Shown one piece after another: positions 34,070 through 41,288 of a stretch of DNA of 43,110 nucleotides. The stretch is from contig JAJEHD010000020.1 of NCBI GenBank assembly GCA_022819505.1, forward strand, positions 1 through 43,110, in the 5' to 3' direction. The DNA is from Acidimicrobiia bacterium. Its GTDB lineage: Bacteria; Actinomycetota; Acidimicrobiia; Acidimicrobiales; Aldehydirespiratoraceae. The notes under the pieces are model-generated. The model ran no database searches and was not told the origin of the DNA. It worked only from the letters and a program-made list of their open reading frames with translations. Position 1 is the stretch's first letter. Every line of letters begins with the position of its first letter. The position numbers and the translations under genes were made by a program.

Positions 34070-34546
34070 ATGACTGAGCCCGCCCTCCCGTTCGAGACCT
34101 TCATGGGACAGCACGGGCCGCTGGGGGATCTGATCGGCCGGATCGACGAGTCGGTCTGGGAGCGATCGGCGGTGAGCCCGGTCCTCAAGGAGCGGGCCAG
34201 GATCGTCAGCGCCGAATCCCTCGGATGCGACTATTGAATCACCTTCAGGACGGTCCGGTCGGGCCACCGGATACTCGACGATGAAGCCGCCATGTCAGCC
34301 GATCCTGAACAACGCCGGCGCCTGGAGATGGTGGAGCGCTACACCCGTGAACTCGTGGCGAACCGGGGGGCGGTCGACGATGAGCTGACCCTGGAGATGC
34401 AGCAGGTCTTCACCAAGGCGGAGTTTGCCGACCTGCTGTTCACCATCTGCTACCACATCGGCATGCAGTACGTGGGCCGGGCCATGCACTGGGACGATGC
34501 CTGCCCGGTGCCGTGGCTGCGAGAGGCCGCCGGGACCGCCGGCTGA
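34070..34546 (+). CDS. AhpD/carboxymuconolactone-decarboxylase-like protein with in-frame TGA (candidate CxxU selenoprotein)
   Basis: From ATG 34070 the frame runs 55 codons to TGA 34235-34237 and, without any shift, on for 102 more codons to TGA 34544-34546; the whole is 158 residues, normal for the family. The sequence before the TGA (ERARIVSAESLGCDY) is the lead-in to the family's redox motif, where CxxC is expected; the TGA stands exactly at the second Cys, giving C53-D-Y-U56 followed by ITFRTVR, which matches relatives that read CEYCxxxR. The second part (RRLEMVERYTREL ... KAEFADLLFTICYHIGM) is the C-terminal half of the family fold. A 6-bp stem (34254-34259 with 34266-34271, loop CGGGCC) starts 16 nt after the TGA. 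Alternatives are a nonsense mutation or a base error. Confidence 0.6.
34254..34271 (+). promoter_or_regulatory. SECIS-like stem-loop 3' of an in-frame TGA
   Basis: Stem TCCGGT / ACCGGA (one further G-U pair outside), loop CGGGCC with G at its second position. Loop begins 22 nt after the TGA, within the 16-37 nt window known for bacterial SECIS elements. The surrounding DNA is G+C-rich, so a hairpin of this size can occur by chance. Confidence 0.4.
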
Positions 34547-34588
34547 CCTGCCGGCGGCAAGCAGTGGGCCGTCAGCACCAACGTTCGC

Positions 34589-35545
34589 TCAGGCGCCGTC
34601 GGGGTCCTTGACCAGCAGCTCGGGCGGCTCCGAGGGCGAGCTGGTATGCACCTCGACCGACCCGCCACAGAAGTGGGTGCGATACCAGTCGACCATCTGG
34701 GGGATCACCGCGTCGCCGTACTGCTTGTAGGCCGCGTAGTGGGTGGTGTGGCGCTGCATGACCAGCTTCTTGGGGGCGTTGGCCCGCTCGTAGAGGCGCT
34801 CGGCGTGGTCGGTGGGGGTGGTGGCGTCGTCGGCGACCGCGATGATCATCAGCGCGGCCGGGGCCACCTGATGGACCACGTCGATGGGCCGGTAGTCCAT
34901 GATCGCCTCGGCGCAGCGCAGCGGCACCGACGACGGGATCCGGTCGTCGACATCGGCCTTCACCTTCGAGGCCCGGCGCTCGGGGGTGGGGACCATGATG
35001 TCCTCGCGGGGATGCACCATCTCGCCCTCGCCGGTGAGCACCCGCCGGTTGCGGTCGGCGTCGATGCGGGCCAGGAACTCGTACCACTCGTACTCGCGGC
35101 GCATCCGCCGCAGCCAGTCCCTACCGTCGGCCACCGGCACCTGCGACACCGCGGCCCGCACCCGGCGGTCGGCCGCGGCCAGCAGCACCGCGTTGCCCCC
35201 GCCGGTGCCGCCGCTGCCGAACGCCCCGATGTTGTCGGAGTCGACGTCGTCGCGTGTGCACAGGTAGGTGACCGCGTTGATCAGGTCCTCGAGCTGGTAC
35301 TGGGGCAGCAGGATCCCCCGGTCGCCCCCGGAGTCGCCGAAGCCCCGGTAGTCGAAGATCAGCACATGGAAGCCGGCCGCGGTGAGGGCCTCGTGGTAGG
35401 GCAGGTAGAGCTTGGCGTCCTTGAGTCCGAGCCAGCCCGGCCCCTGCACGATGGCCGGCGACGGGCCGGCGACCACGTCGGGGGAGCGGAGCAGCCCGCT
35501 CAACTTGACACCCTCGCTGAAGAAGTCAACCTGGGTCTCGTGCAC
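34589..35545 (-). CDS. Alpha/beta hydrolase (X-Pro dipeptidyl-peptidase/acyl-hydrolase-like)
   Basis: 318 aa from GTG 35545 (GAGGGAGA upstream). Family features: FDYRGFGDSGGDRG, the elbow region IGAFGSGGTGGGNAV, late acid in IIAVADDATTPTDHAERLYE and His in RHTTHYAAY. In relatives the elbow reads GxSxGGG; aligned on the GGGNA tail, the Ser position is Gly here and the only hydroxyl that fits the small-x-Nu-x-small pattern is Thr (GGTGG). So the nucleophile may be Thr or the enzyme may be inactive as a hydrolase. Divergent from the diiron oxygenase gene with the perfect operator between them. Confidence 0.82.
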   Translation of the reverse strand: MHETQVDFFSEGVKLSGLLRSPDVVAGPSPAIVQGPGWLGLKDAKLYLPYHEALTAAGFHVLIFDYRGFGDSGGDRGILLPQYQLEDLINAVTYLCTRDDVDSDNIGAFGSGGTGGGNAVLLAAADRRVRAAVSQVPVADGRDWLRRMRREYEWYEFLARIDADRNRRVLTGEGEMVHPREDIMVPTPERRASKVKADVDDRIPSSVPLRCAEAIMDYRPIDVVHQVAPAALMIIAVADDATTPTDHAERLYERANAPKKLVMQRHTTHYAAYKQYGDAVIPQMVDWYRTHFCGGSVEVHTSSPSEPPELLVKDPDGA

Positions 35546-35599
35546 GGCCGTCTCCCTCTCCCGAGCCCGCCCGATTTGAGCCCGATCCGAACGCCCAGT

Positions 35600-35611
35600 A
35601 TTGTATACAAT
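35600..35611. promoter_or_regulatory. Perfect operator palindrome ATTGTATACAAT, copy 2
   Basis: 12-bp perfect inverted repeat midway between the divergent alpha/beta hydrolase and diiron-oxygenase starts, in otherwise G+C-rich DNA. Shape is that of GntR/FadR-type sites. No GntR gene is in the window. Confidence 0.75.
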
Positions 35612-35699
35612 GGCGGGCGCCGGGGATTCCGACCTCTCCCCGGCGCCCCTTCCGTTCCAGCAACCCTCGCGCAGCAGCCGAACCAGTAGGAGCAGTGTC

Positions 35700-36449
35700 A
35701 TGGCCGACCTGATGTCCCATAGCGAGTTTCGAGTGGCGCTCGAGGAGGCGTTCTCCGGCACGATGGCCAAGGACGCCTCCTTCAGCCGGGCCTGGGCCAC
35801 CGGCAAGCTCCACAAGCAGCACTTCGTGCACTGGGCCACCAACCACTACCACTACATCGGCCCGTTCGGCGACTACCTGGGCCTCATGTACGCCAACACG
35901 CCCGACCACGCCCGCGACGCCAAGGACTTCCTGCTGCAGAACATGTACGAGGAGGAGCTGAGCGACGACCGCCACACCGACCTGCTGATCCGCTTCGCCG
36001 AGGCGTGCGGCGGCACCCGGGCCTACGTGCAGGACCGCAACAACGCCATGCCGTTCGCCAAGGGCATGCAGGGCTGGATGTACTACGTGTCGGGCCGCGA
36101 GAACTTCGTGGTCTCCTCGGCCGCGCTGATCGTGGGCCTGGAGTCGCAGGTGCCGTCGATCTACCGCACCCAGTACCCGACCCTGATCGACAAGTACGGG
36201 TTCTCGGAGTGGGAGGCCGAGTTCTTCGACCTGCACATCACCTCCGACGAGATCCACGGCGAGCGGGGCTACCAGATCGTGCTCAAGTACGCCGACACCC
36301 CCGAACTCCAGCAGCGCTGCCTGCACTACGTGCGGGAGGCGGCCGACATGCGCTTTGCCTACACCAAGGCGCTGTACCAGACGTACGTCGAGCCCGACCT
36401 CGGCCCGTGGGTGGAGGAGGACGAGCGCCAGCCTGCGCTCGTCGGCTGA
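35700..36449 (+). CDS. Haem-oxygenase-like diiron oxidase/oxygenase (HDO, CADD/PqqC-like)
   Basis: 249 aa from ATG 35700 (AGGAG at 8 nt). The all-helical TenA/PqqC fold with the complete HDO metal set: E85-x6-H92 (EELSDDRH), E148 (GLES), and H179-x3-D183-x2-H186 (HITSDEIH), the same spacing as in chlamydial CADD. HDO enzymes use Fe-Fe or Fe-Mn and O2 for C-C cleavage, N-oxygenation or decarboxylative oxidations. TenA thiaminases lack this metal set, so thiamin metabolism is unlikely. First gene of an operon with two iron-sulfur proteins. Confidence 0.88.
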   Translation: MADLMSHSEFRVALEEAFSGTMAKDASFSRAWATGKLHKQHFVHWATNHYHYIGPFGDYLGLMYANTPDHARDAKDFLLQNMYEEELSDDRHTDLLIRFAEACGGTRAYVQDRNNAMPFAKGMQGWMYYVSGRENFVVSSAALIVGLESQVPSIYRTQYPTLIDKYGFSEWEAEFFDLHITSDEIHGERGYQIVLKYADTPELQQRCLHYVREAADMRFAYTKALYQTYVEPDLGPWVEEDERQPALVG

Positions 36450-36485
36450 TCGAGCGTTGAGTTCTAGCGCGGGGCTCTGATCGGC

Positions 36486-36845
36486 GTGCCGCGCATCTAC
36501 TTCAAGACCGTCGACCGCTACGTCGAGTTCGCCGAGGGCGAAGAGGTCAACGTGCTGCGGATGGCCATCCGCGAGCACTGCGACGTGCCGTGGCAGTGCG
36601 CCAGCGGCAACTGCGGCACCGACCGCCTGGTGGTGGAGGAGGGCTCAGAGAACCTCGACCCGCCCCGCCGCCGGGAACGGGCCCGGCTGGGCGACCTGGT
36701 CGATGAGGGCTACCGCCTGGCCTGCCAGACCTACACCCGCGGCGACGTGACCTTCAGCTGGGACCCCGACCAGGTGGGCCTCGACGACGAGCCGGGCAGC
36801 AGTGACGGCGGCGGGTCCCGGGCGGGCTGGGCCGGCACCGGCTGA
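36486..36845 (+). CDS. [2Fe-2S] ferredoxin with Asp at the third ligand position
   Basis: 119 aa from GTG 36486. Plant-type ferredoxin outline: strand RIYFKTVDRYVEFAEGE, then the cluster loop C38-ASGN-C43-GT-D46 and the late C80 in RLACQTYTRGDVTF. The usual C-x4-C-x2-C-x(n)-C is thus C-x4-C-x2-D-x33-C; an extra Cys32 lies before the loop and could replace the missing ligand. Acidic, Gly-rich C-terminal tail. Presumably an electron carrier for the neighbouring diiron oxygenase. Confidence 0.82.
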   Translation: MPRIYFKTVDRYVEFAEGEEVNVLRMAIREHCDVPWQCASGNCGTDRLVVEEGSENLDPPRRRERARLGDLVDEGYRLACQTYTRGDVTFSWDPDQVGLDDEPGSSDGGGSRAGWAGTG

Positions 36846-36873
36846 GCGGCTGACGGGCGGGGACGGCTGAGCG

Positions 36874-37212
36874 ATGGCGCCACCCAGGGGATGGTTCGAG
36901 GTGGAGGCCACCGCCGACGAACTGGCCTCGGCGGGCAAGCTGGTGGTGAGCCTGCACCGCCACGAGATCCTGCTGCTGTGGAACGACGGCGAGCCGGTGG
37001 CACTGTCCAACGTGTGCATCCACCGGGGCCGCAAGCTCAACGAGGGCGTGATGCTGGGCACCCGGCTGGTGTGCGCCGGCCACCAGTGGGCCTATGAGGT
37101 CACCACCGGGTACTGCGCGGCCAGGGAGCGCTACCAGCCCCGCTACGCGCTGGAAGTGCGCGACGGCCGGATCCTCATAGAGCTGCCCGCCAAGCGAGGC
37201 CCCGACGCCTGA
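36874..37212 (+). CDS. Rieske-type [2Fe-2S] ferredoxin
   Basis: 112 aa. Rieske motif C48-I-H50 ... C67-A-G-H70 with 16 residues between H50 and C67, a stand-alone Rieske domain without membrane anchor, like the ferredoxin components of ring-hydroxylating dioxygenases. It lies 28 bp after the plant-type ferredoxin gene. Electron carrier in the same oxygenase system. Confidence 0.92.
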   Translation: MAPPRGWFEVEATADELASAGKLVVSLHRHEILLLWNDGEPVALSNVCIHRGRKLNEGVMLGTRLVCAGHQWAYEVTTGYCAARERYQPRYALEVRDGRILIELPAKRGPDA

Positions 37213-37306
37213 CCGCTGAGGGCTGGGCACCCGCCCTGGTCAGCAGAGGAACCGCCCGCTAGTAGGGTGCCGCCCGGTCGGCTGTGCTGAGCAGGAGGAG
37301 CCCGCC

Positions 37307-38095
37307 ATGATCGAGCCTGTGCGGCGCCAGTACCGGGCCTATGCGGGGTTCGTGACCACGCCCCAGTTCTTCGACGACTCGCCCAGCCAGTTCGTGAAGG
37401 TGGCCCCTCCCGGCACCGGGATCATCCAGCGGGTCAACCACATCGACGGCTACTCCTACACGCTGGACGACCGGGCCCGGAACTTCGGGGTGCTGGAGGA
37501 GTCGGCCGTCTGCCTGGGCCGCTCGCACTGCCAGGTGATCGGCCAGGTCGGCACCAACTGGGTGCACTGCACCGGCACCGGCCCCAGCGACATCGAGCGC
37601 ATCTGCGCCGACATCTCGGCCAGGGCGGGCGCGCCGTTCGTGATGGCCGGCCAGGCCATCGTCGAGGGCCTGCGCGAGATCGGCGCCGAAACGGTCACCG
37701 TCGCCAACGGGTACTTCCGGCCCGACTGGTCAGCCGGCATCAACGGCTACCTGGAGGCGGCCGGCTTCCGGGTGCTGTGGGCCGGCAACATCATCGATCA
37801 GGGCCTGGTCGCCGACCACGACGAGATGCTGCGCCTGGAGGACGAGAACCTCTGGGACTACCCCGACCACATGATGTTCGCGGCCGCGGTGGACGCCCAC
37901 TCCCGGGCCCCGCAGGCCGACGCCGTCGTGCAGACCGGGGCCGGCATGCGGATGGTGCGGGTGCTCGACATGGTCGAGGGGGCCACCGGCAAGCCCCTGG
38001 TGGCCTCCGACGGGGCGCTCTACTGGGCCATGCTCAAGCGGCTCGGGTTGGGGGCCAACCCCGGCTACGGCCACCTCCTCTCGACGCTGGGATGA
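37307..38095 (+). CDS. Asp/Glu-racemase-family enzyme (arylmalonate decarboxylase/maleate isomerase-like)
   Basis: 262 aa from ATG 37307 with AGGAGG upstream. Pattern of the Asp/Glu/hydantoin racemase superfamily: WVHCTGTGP near residue 85 (first catalytic-Cys strand) and, in the second half, ADAVVQTGAGMRMVRVLDMV followed by GKPLVASDGALYWAMLKRLG. Maleate isomerase has Cys in both strands; arylmalonate decarboxylase only in the second. Here the first Cys (C88) is present and the second is absent, the reverse of the decarboxylase. Isomerase, racemase or decarboxylase chemistry is possible. Its stop overlaps the next start by 4 bp. Confidence 0.78.
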   Translation: MIEPVRRQYRAYAGFVTTPQFFDDSPSQFVKVAPPGTGIIQRVNHIDGYSYTLDDRARNFGVLEESAVCLGRSHCQVIGQVGTNWVHCTGTGPSDIERICADISARAGAPFVMAGQAIVEGLREIGAETVTVANGYFRPDWSAGINGYLEAAGFRVLWAGNIIDQGLVADHDEMLRLEDENLWDYPDHMMFAAAVDAHSRAPQADAVVQTGAGMRMVRVLDMVEGATGKPLVASDGALYWAMLKRLGLGANPGYGHLLSTLG

Positions 38096-39294
38096 CCCCG
38101 AAGCGGACCATCGCCCAGATCGTCGCCACCGACATGTGCATCGGCTGCGGGCTGTGTGAGGCCCTCACCGTGGGCCGGGTCAGGATGGTCATGACCCCGG
38201 CCGGCTCGCTGCGACCCTCGCCGGCCGACGGTTTCACGGCCCGCGAGGAGGCCCTGCTGGTGGCGGCCTGCCCAGGCGCGGTGGCCGAGGCCCGGGTCGA
38301 GGCCGGCAACAGCACCGACCCGGTGTGGGGCGCCTACCGGTCGATGGCCCGGGCCTGGGCCGGTCATCCGGACGTGCGCTACGAGGGCGCCACGGGCGGG
38401 GTGCTGACCGCTCTGGGCATGCACGCGCTCCACACGGGCCGGGTCGGCTTCGTGCTCCACGTGGGCGCCGACCCCGAGCGTCCCATGCGGAGCCGCTGGG
38501 TGATCTCGGAGACCCCGGAATCGGTGCGGGCCAACACCGCGTCCCGCTACGGGCCGACCGCGCCGCTGGCCGGTCTGGCCGCGGCGCTTGACCGGGACGA
38601 GCCCTTCGCCGTCATCGCCAAGCCCTGCGACCTGGGAGCGGTGCATGCGCTGTCGAGGTCCGACCCCAGGGTGGACGAGCTATGCGCCCTCCGGCTGGCG
38701 CTGGTGTGCGGCGGCCAGTCGCGGCTGTCGAAGTCGCAGGCGGTGCTGGACGAGTTCGGGGTCGGCGAGGACGACGTCGCGCTGTTCCGTTACCGGGGGC
38801 ACGGCAACCCCGGCCCCACCGTGGTGGAGACCCTCGACGGGCGCCGGTTCTCCAAGACGTATCTGGAGCTGTGGGAGGACGAGGCCGGCTGGGACGTCGA
38901 GACCCGCTGCAAGTTCTGCCCCGACGCCCTGGGCGAGGCCGCCGACGTGGCCTCGGCCGACATCTGGCCCGGCGGCGCGCCCACCGGCGAGGACGACGGG
39001 TTCAACGGGATCATCGTGCGCACCGCGGCCGGCGAGGAGCTGGTGGCCTCGGCGGTGGCCGCGGGCGAACTGGTGCTCGACCGGCCCATCACGCCCCGGG
39101 AGTTCGACGACTTCCAGCCCCACCAGGTGCGCAAGAAGGAGGCGTTGGCGGCCCGCTACCAGGGCCTGACCGACTCGGGGATCGCCCCCATCGAGACCCG
39201 GGGCCTGCGCATCACCGAGCTCGGCCGCCGGCTGGACCCCGAGCACTTCGGCCACGAGCGAGCCGGCACCCGCCGCCGGGCCGAGCGCCTCTAG
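38092..39294 (+). CDS. FrhB-type coenzyme F420 oxidoreductase, iron-sulfur flavoprotein
   Basis: 400 aa. N-terminal cluster motif CIGCGLCEA with a later ACPG Cys (one [4Fe-4S]); then the FrhB/FdhB N and C domains with YEGATGGVLTALG, AKPCDLGAVHAL, the C-terminal CKFCPDALGEAADVASADIWPGG and FNGIIVRTAAGEEL. This family moves electrons between F420H2, FAD and FeS clusters. It is translationally coupled (ATGA) to the racemase-family gene and is a candidate reductase for the two ferredoxins. Last gene of the operon 35700-39294. Confidence 0.92.
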   Translation: MTPKRTIAQIVATDMCIGCGLCEALTVGRVRMVMTPAGSLRPSPADGFTAREEALLVAACPGAVAEARVEAGNSTDPVWGAYRSMARAWAGHPDVRYEGATGGVLTALGMHALHTGRVGFVLHVGADPERPMRSRWVISETPESVRANTASRYGPTAPLAGLAAALDRDEPFAVIAKPCDLGAVHALSRSDPRVDELCALRLALVCGGQSRLSKSQAVLDEFGVGEDDVALFRYRGHGNPGPTVVETLDGRRFSKTYLELWEDEAGWDVETRCKFCPDALGEAADVASADIWPGGAPTGEDDGFNGIIVRTAAGEELVASAVAAGELVLDRPITPREFDDFQPHQVRKKEALAARYQGLTDSGIAPIETRGLRITELGRRLDPEHFGHERAGTRRRAERL

Positions 39295-39361
39295 CGTCCC
39301 GGAGCCCGTCCCGTGGCCTAGCGGGCCGCGCGGATAGGCGAGAGCCCGTCGCGTCACAGCG

Positions 39362-39413
39362 GTGTCATTCCCGCTCTTGTTCGCTGCGCTCACGGCCGCT
39401 CGGGCCACGGCCT
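39362..39413 (+). repeat. Dispersed repeat family D, copy 2
   Basis: Core GTTCGCTGCGCTCACGGCC, otherwise as copy 1 at 11498; lies 67 bp after the FrhB-type gene. Confidence 0.65.
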
Positions 39414-39487
39414 CGCGCCGCATGAGCCGCGTCGTGCCGCCTATTCGCTCGGCCTCTCGCCGTTCCGGCCGTGTCAGGGACGCGACG

Positions 39488-39493
39488 TACAAT
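39488..39493 (+). promoter_or_regulatory. -10 hexamer TACAAT
   Basis: Ends 7 nt before ATG 39501; leaderless start likely. Confidence 0.5.
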
Positions 39494-39500
39494 CGTCCAC

Positions 39501-39854
39501 ATGAGCGGCACCAGCCGGATCGACTTGACGGTGCGCCTCTGGCGGGGCGGGTCGAAGCGCCAGTTCGAGCGGTACATCAACCGCCTTCTCAAGCTGCTGC
39601 CCCGCCACGGCGGGCGGGCCGAGCGCCGGGCCGGTGAGGTGGACGGCGGGCCGGGGCGTCCGGACGCGGTACTGGTGCTGTCGTTCCCCGACACCGCAGC
39701 GGTCGACGCCTACCTGACCGACCCCCGCCGGGACGATCTTGAGGAGCTCGCAGCCAAGGCGGTCACCAGGTCGCTGATCACCGGCGGGCGCAAGCACGAC
39801 GCCGGCGAGCACGACCCGGTCGAGGTCACCGAACTGCCCCTCGAGGCAGGCTGA
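39501..39854 (+). CDS. Small dimeric alpha/beta-barrel-like protein (DUF1330/monooxygenase-like)
   Basis: 117 aa. LVLSFPDTAAVDAYLTDPRRDDL resembles the helix of the dimeric alpha/beta barrel (DUF1330 or antibiotic-biosynthesis monooxygenase type) and the N-terminus IDLTVRLWRGGSKRQFERYINR its first strand and helix. Family assignment is tentative. ATG 39501 chosen over GTG 39471 because of the -10 box. Confidence 0.65.
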   Translation: MSGTSRIDLTVRLWRGGSKRQFERYINRLLKLLPRHGGRAERRAGEVDGGPGRPDAVLVLSFPDTAAVDAYLTDPRRDDLEELAAKAVTRSLITGGRKHDAGEHDPVEVTELPLEAG

Positions 39855-39889
39855 CCGGACCGGCGGCGTCCGAGCCTCTGGTGCCCGCG

Positions 39890-39942
39890 GCTCGAAATCA
39901 GTAGAGAAACTCGTCGCATAGGAGCAATATCCGGGCAGATTT
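39890..39942 (+). repeat. Left copy of a 45-bp inverted repeat flanking the FAD oxidase gene
   Basis: TCAGTAGAGAAACTCGTCGC begins the conserved core at 39898; 40 of 45 bases match the reverse complement of the right copy. Similarity extends outward as GCTCGAA with a small gap. Lies 38 bp after the stop of the enclosed gene. Confidence 0.8.
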
Positions 39943-39979
39943 CCGGCGAGCTTGAACCGCGACCAATCCGCCCGGCCCC

Positions 39980-41098
39980 TCAGCCGCGATCTCGGAAGCG
40001 GGCGGGGCTCAGCGCCTCCACAGATCCCGGCGGCAGGGGCGGCGGCTCGCATGCGCCAGTGATCAGCGCGGCTGCCAGCCGCCCGAGCGCCGGGGACGTC
40101 TTGATGCCGTAGCCGCCCTGGCCGGCGAGCCAGAAGAAGCCGGGTTGGTCCGGGTCGAAGCCGGCCGCGGGCACGCTGTCGGCGGCGAAGGTGCGCAGAC
40201 CGGCCCACGTGCGGCGCACTCCACGGACCTTGAGGGTGGTGGCCGCTTCCAGCTCCTGGACCCCCAGCGCGATGTCCTCCACCTCGGGGCGGGCGTCGCA
40301 CGGCTCGCTGGGGGTCTCGTCGACGGGCGACACCAGCAGCATCGGCCCCTCCGGCTCGAAGTAGAAGCGGTTGCCAATGTCCCACGCCATCGGCCAGCCC
40401 GAAACGGAGACGCCCTCCGGCGGGGGGAACACGAACACCGATCTCCGCAGCGGCCTCAGGCCCAACGGCAGCACGCCGGCCAACTCGGCAACCGGATCGC
40501 ACCACGCCCCCGCCGCGTTCACCACCACGTCGCAGTCCCAACGCTGGTCGCCCGTCTCAACCCGCCAACCGCCGGTCCGGGGTGTGAGCGCGGTAACCCC
40601 GGCGCTCACATGCAGTTCGGCGCCCCGGCGGCGAGCACCCCGCATGAACCCCTGCAGAAGCCCGTCCACATCGATGTTCATGGCACCGGGCTCGAAGACC
40701 CCGGCGACCGCAGCCTCGGGGCGGAGCACGCCGACCAGCTCGCAGCATCGCGACGAGTCGAGGCGATGGATCTCCACCCCGTGAGCCTCGGCCGCCATCG
40801 CCTTGTCCTCCAGCATGTGGCGCTCGGCATCCCGGGCGATCCACAGGAGGCCGCGGGGCGACAGCAGTTCATGGTCGGCGAAACCGTCGGGCGGCTCCAC
40901 CAGGAACGGGCGGCTGGCCGCGGCCAGCGCGCTCACCACCGGAGCGCCCGAGGTCTCGGTGTGCAGGGCGGCGGACCGCCCGGTGGCGTGGGCGCCCGGG
41001 TGTGCCTCCCGCTCGACCATGACGACCGAGGCGTGCTCAGCCAGATGCCAAGCCGCGGCCGCACCCGCGATCCCGGCACCGATGACGACCACCCGCAT
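39980..41098 (-). CDS. FAD-dependent amine/amino-acid oxidoreductase (DAO family)
   Basis: 372 aa from ATG 41098. N-terminal dinucleotide fold VVVIGAGIAGAAAAWHLAEHA then VEREAHPGAHATGRSAA (DAO-type GRS), and C-terminal FAD loop WLAGQGGYGIKTSPALGRLAA. Fits the glycine/sarcosine/D-amino-acid oxidase group; membrane anchor absent. The gene is opposite in direction to its neighbours and enclosed by a 45-bp inverted repeat, so it may have moved here as a unit. Substrate unknown. Confidence 0.87.
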   Translation of the reverse strand: MRVVVIGAGIAGAAAAWHLAEHASVVMVEREAHPGAHATGRSAALHTETSGAPVVSALAAASRPFLVEPPDGFADHELLSPRGLLWIARDAERHMLEDKAMAAEAHGVEIHRLDSSRCCELVGVLRPEAAVAGVFEPGAMNIDVDGLLQGFMRGARRRGAELHVSAGVTALTPRTGGWRVETGDQRWDCDVVVNAAGAWCDPVAELAGVLPLGLRPLRRSVFVFPPPEGVSVSGWPMAWDIGNRFYFEPEGPMLLVSPVDETPSEPCDARPEVEDIALGVQELEAATTLKVRGVRRTWAGLRTFAADSVPAAGFDPDQPGFFWLAGQGGYGIKTSPALGRLAAALITGACEPPPLPPGSVEALSPARFRDRG

Positions 41099-41158
41099 CC
41101 GGTCAGCCTGCCACGCCCGATGCAAGCGGCCCTACGCAGCCCTACGTCAAGCCCACCC

Positions 41159-41215
41159 AAATCTGCACGGGTATTGCTCCCATACGACGGGTTTCTCTAC
41201 TGAATTGGTTCGAGC
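41159..41215 (-). repeat. Right copy of the 45-bp inverted repeat
   Basis: On the plus strand it starts AAATCTGCACGGGTATTGCT and ends CTACTGA at 41203, with outward similarity to 41215. Lies 60 bp upstream of the enclosed gene's start, thus over its promoter region. Confidence 0.8.
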
Positions 41216-41288
41216 AGGCCCCGAGTGGCCCGTGAACTCGGAGAGCTCGAGCGGGTAACGCTCTCCCGATGCGAGCCTGTACTGGCAA

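Noticed and set aside
34292..34546. Independent 84-residue protein
   Set aside because: No ribosome site at ATG 34292; it is the C-terminal half of the AhpD-like family and in phase with the upstream 55 codons.
35700..36449. TenA thiaminase or transcription regulator
   Set aside because: Has the full HDO metal-ligand set (E-x6-H, E, H-x3-D-x2-H), which thiaminases lack, and no thiamin genes are nearby.
39890..41215. Insertion sequence
   Set aside because: No transposase between the inverted repeats and no target-site duplication could be recognised; reported only as a repeat-bounded unit.
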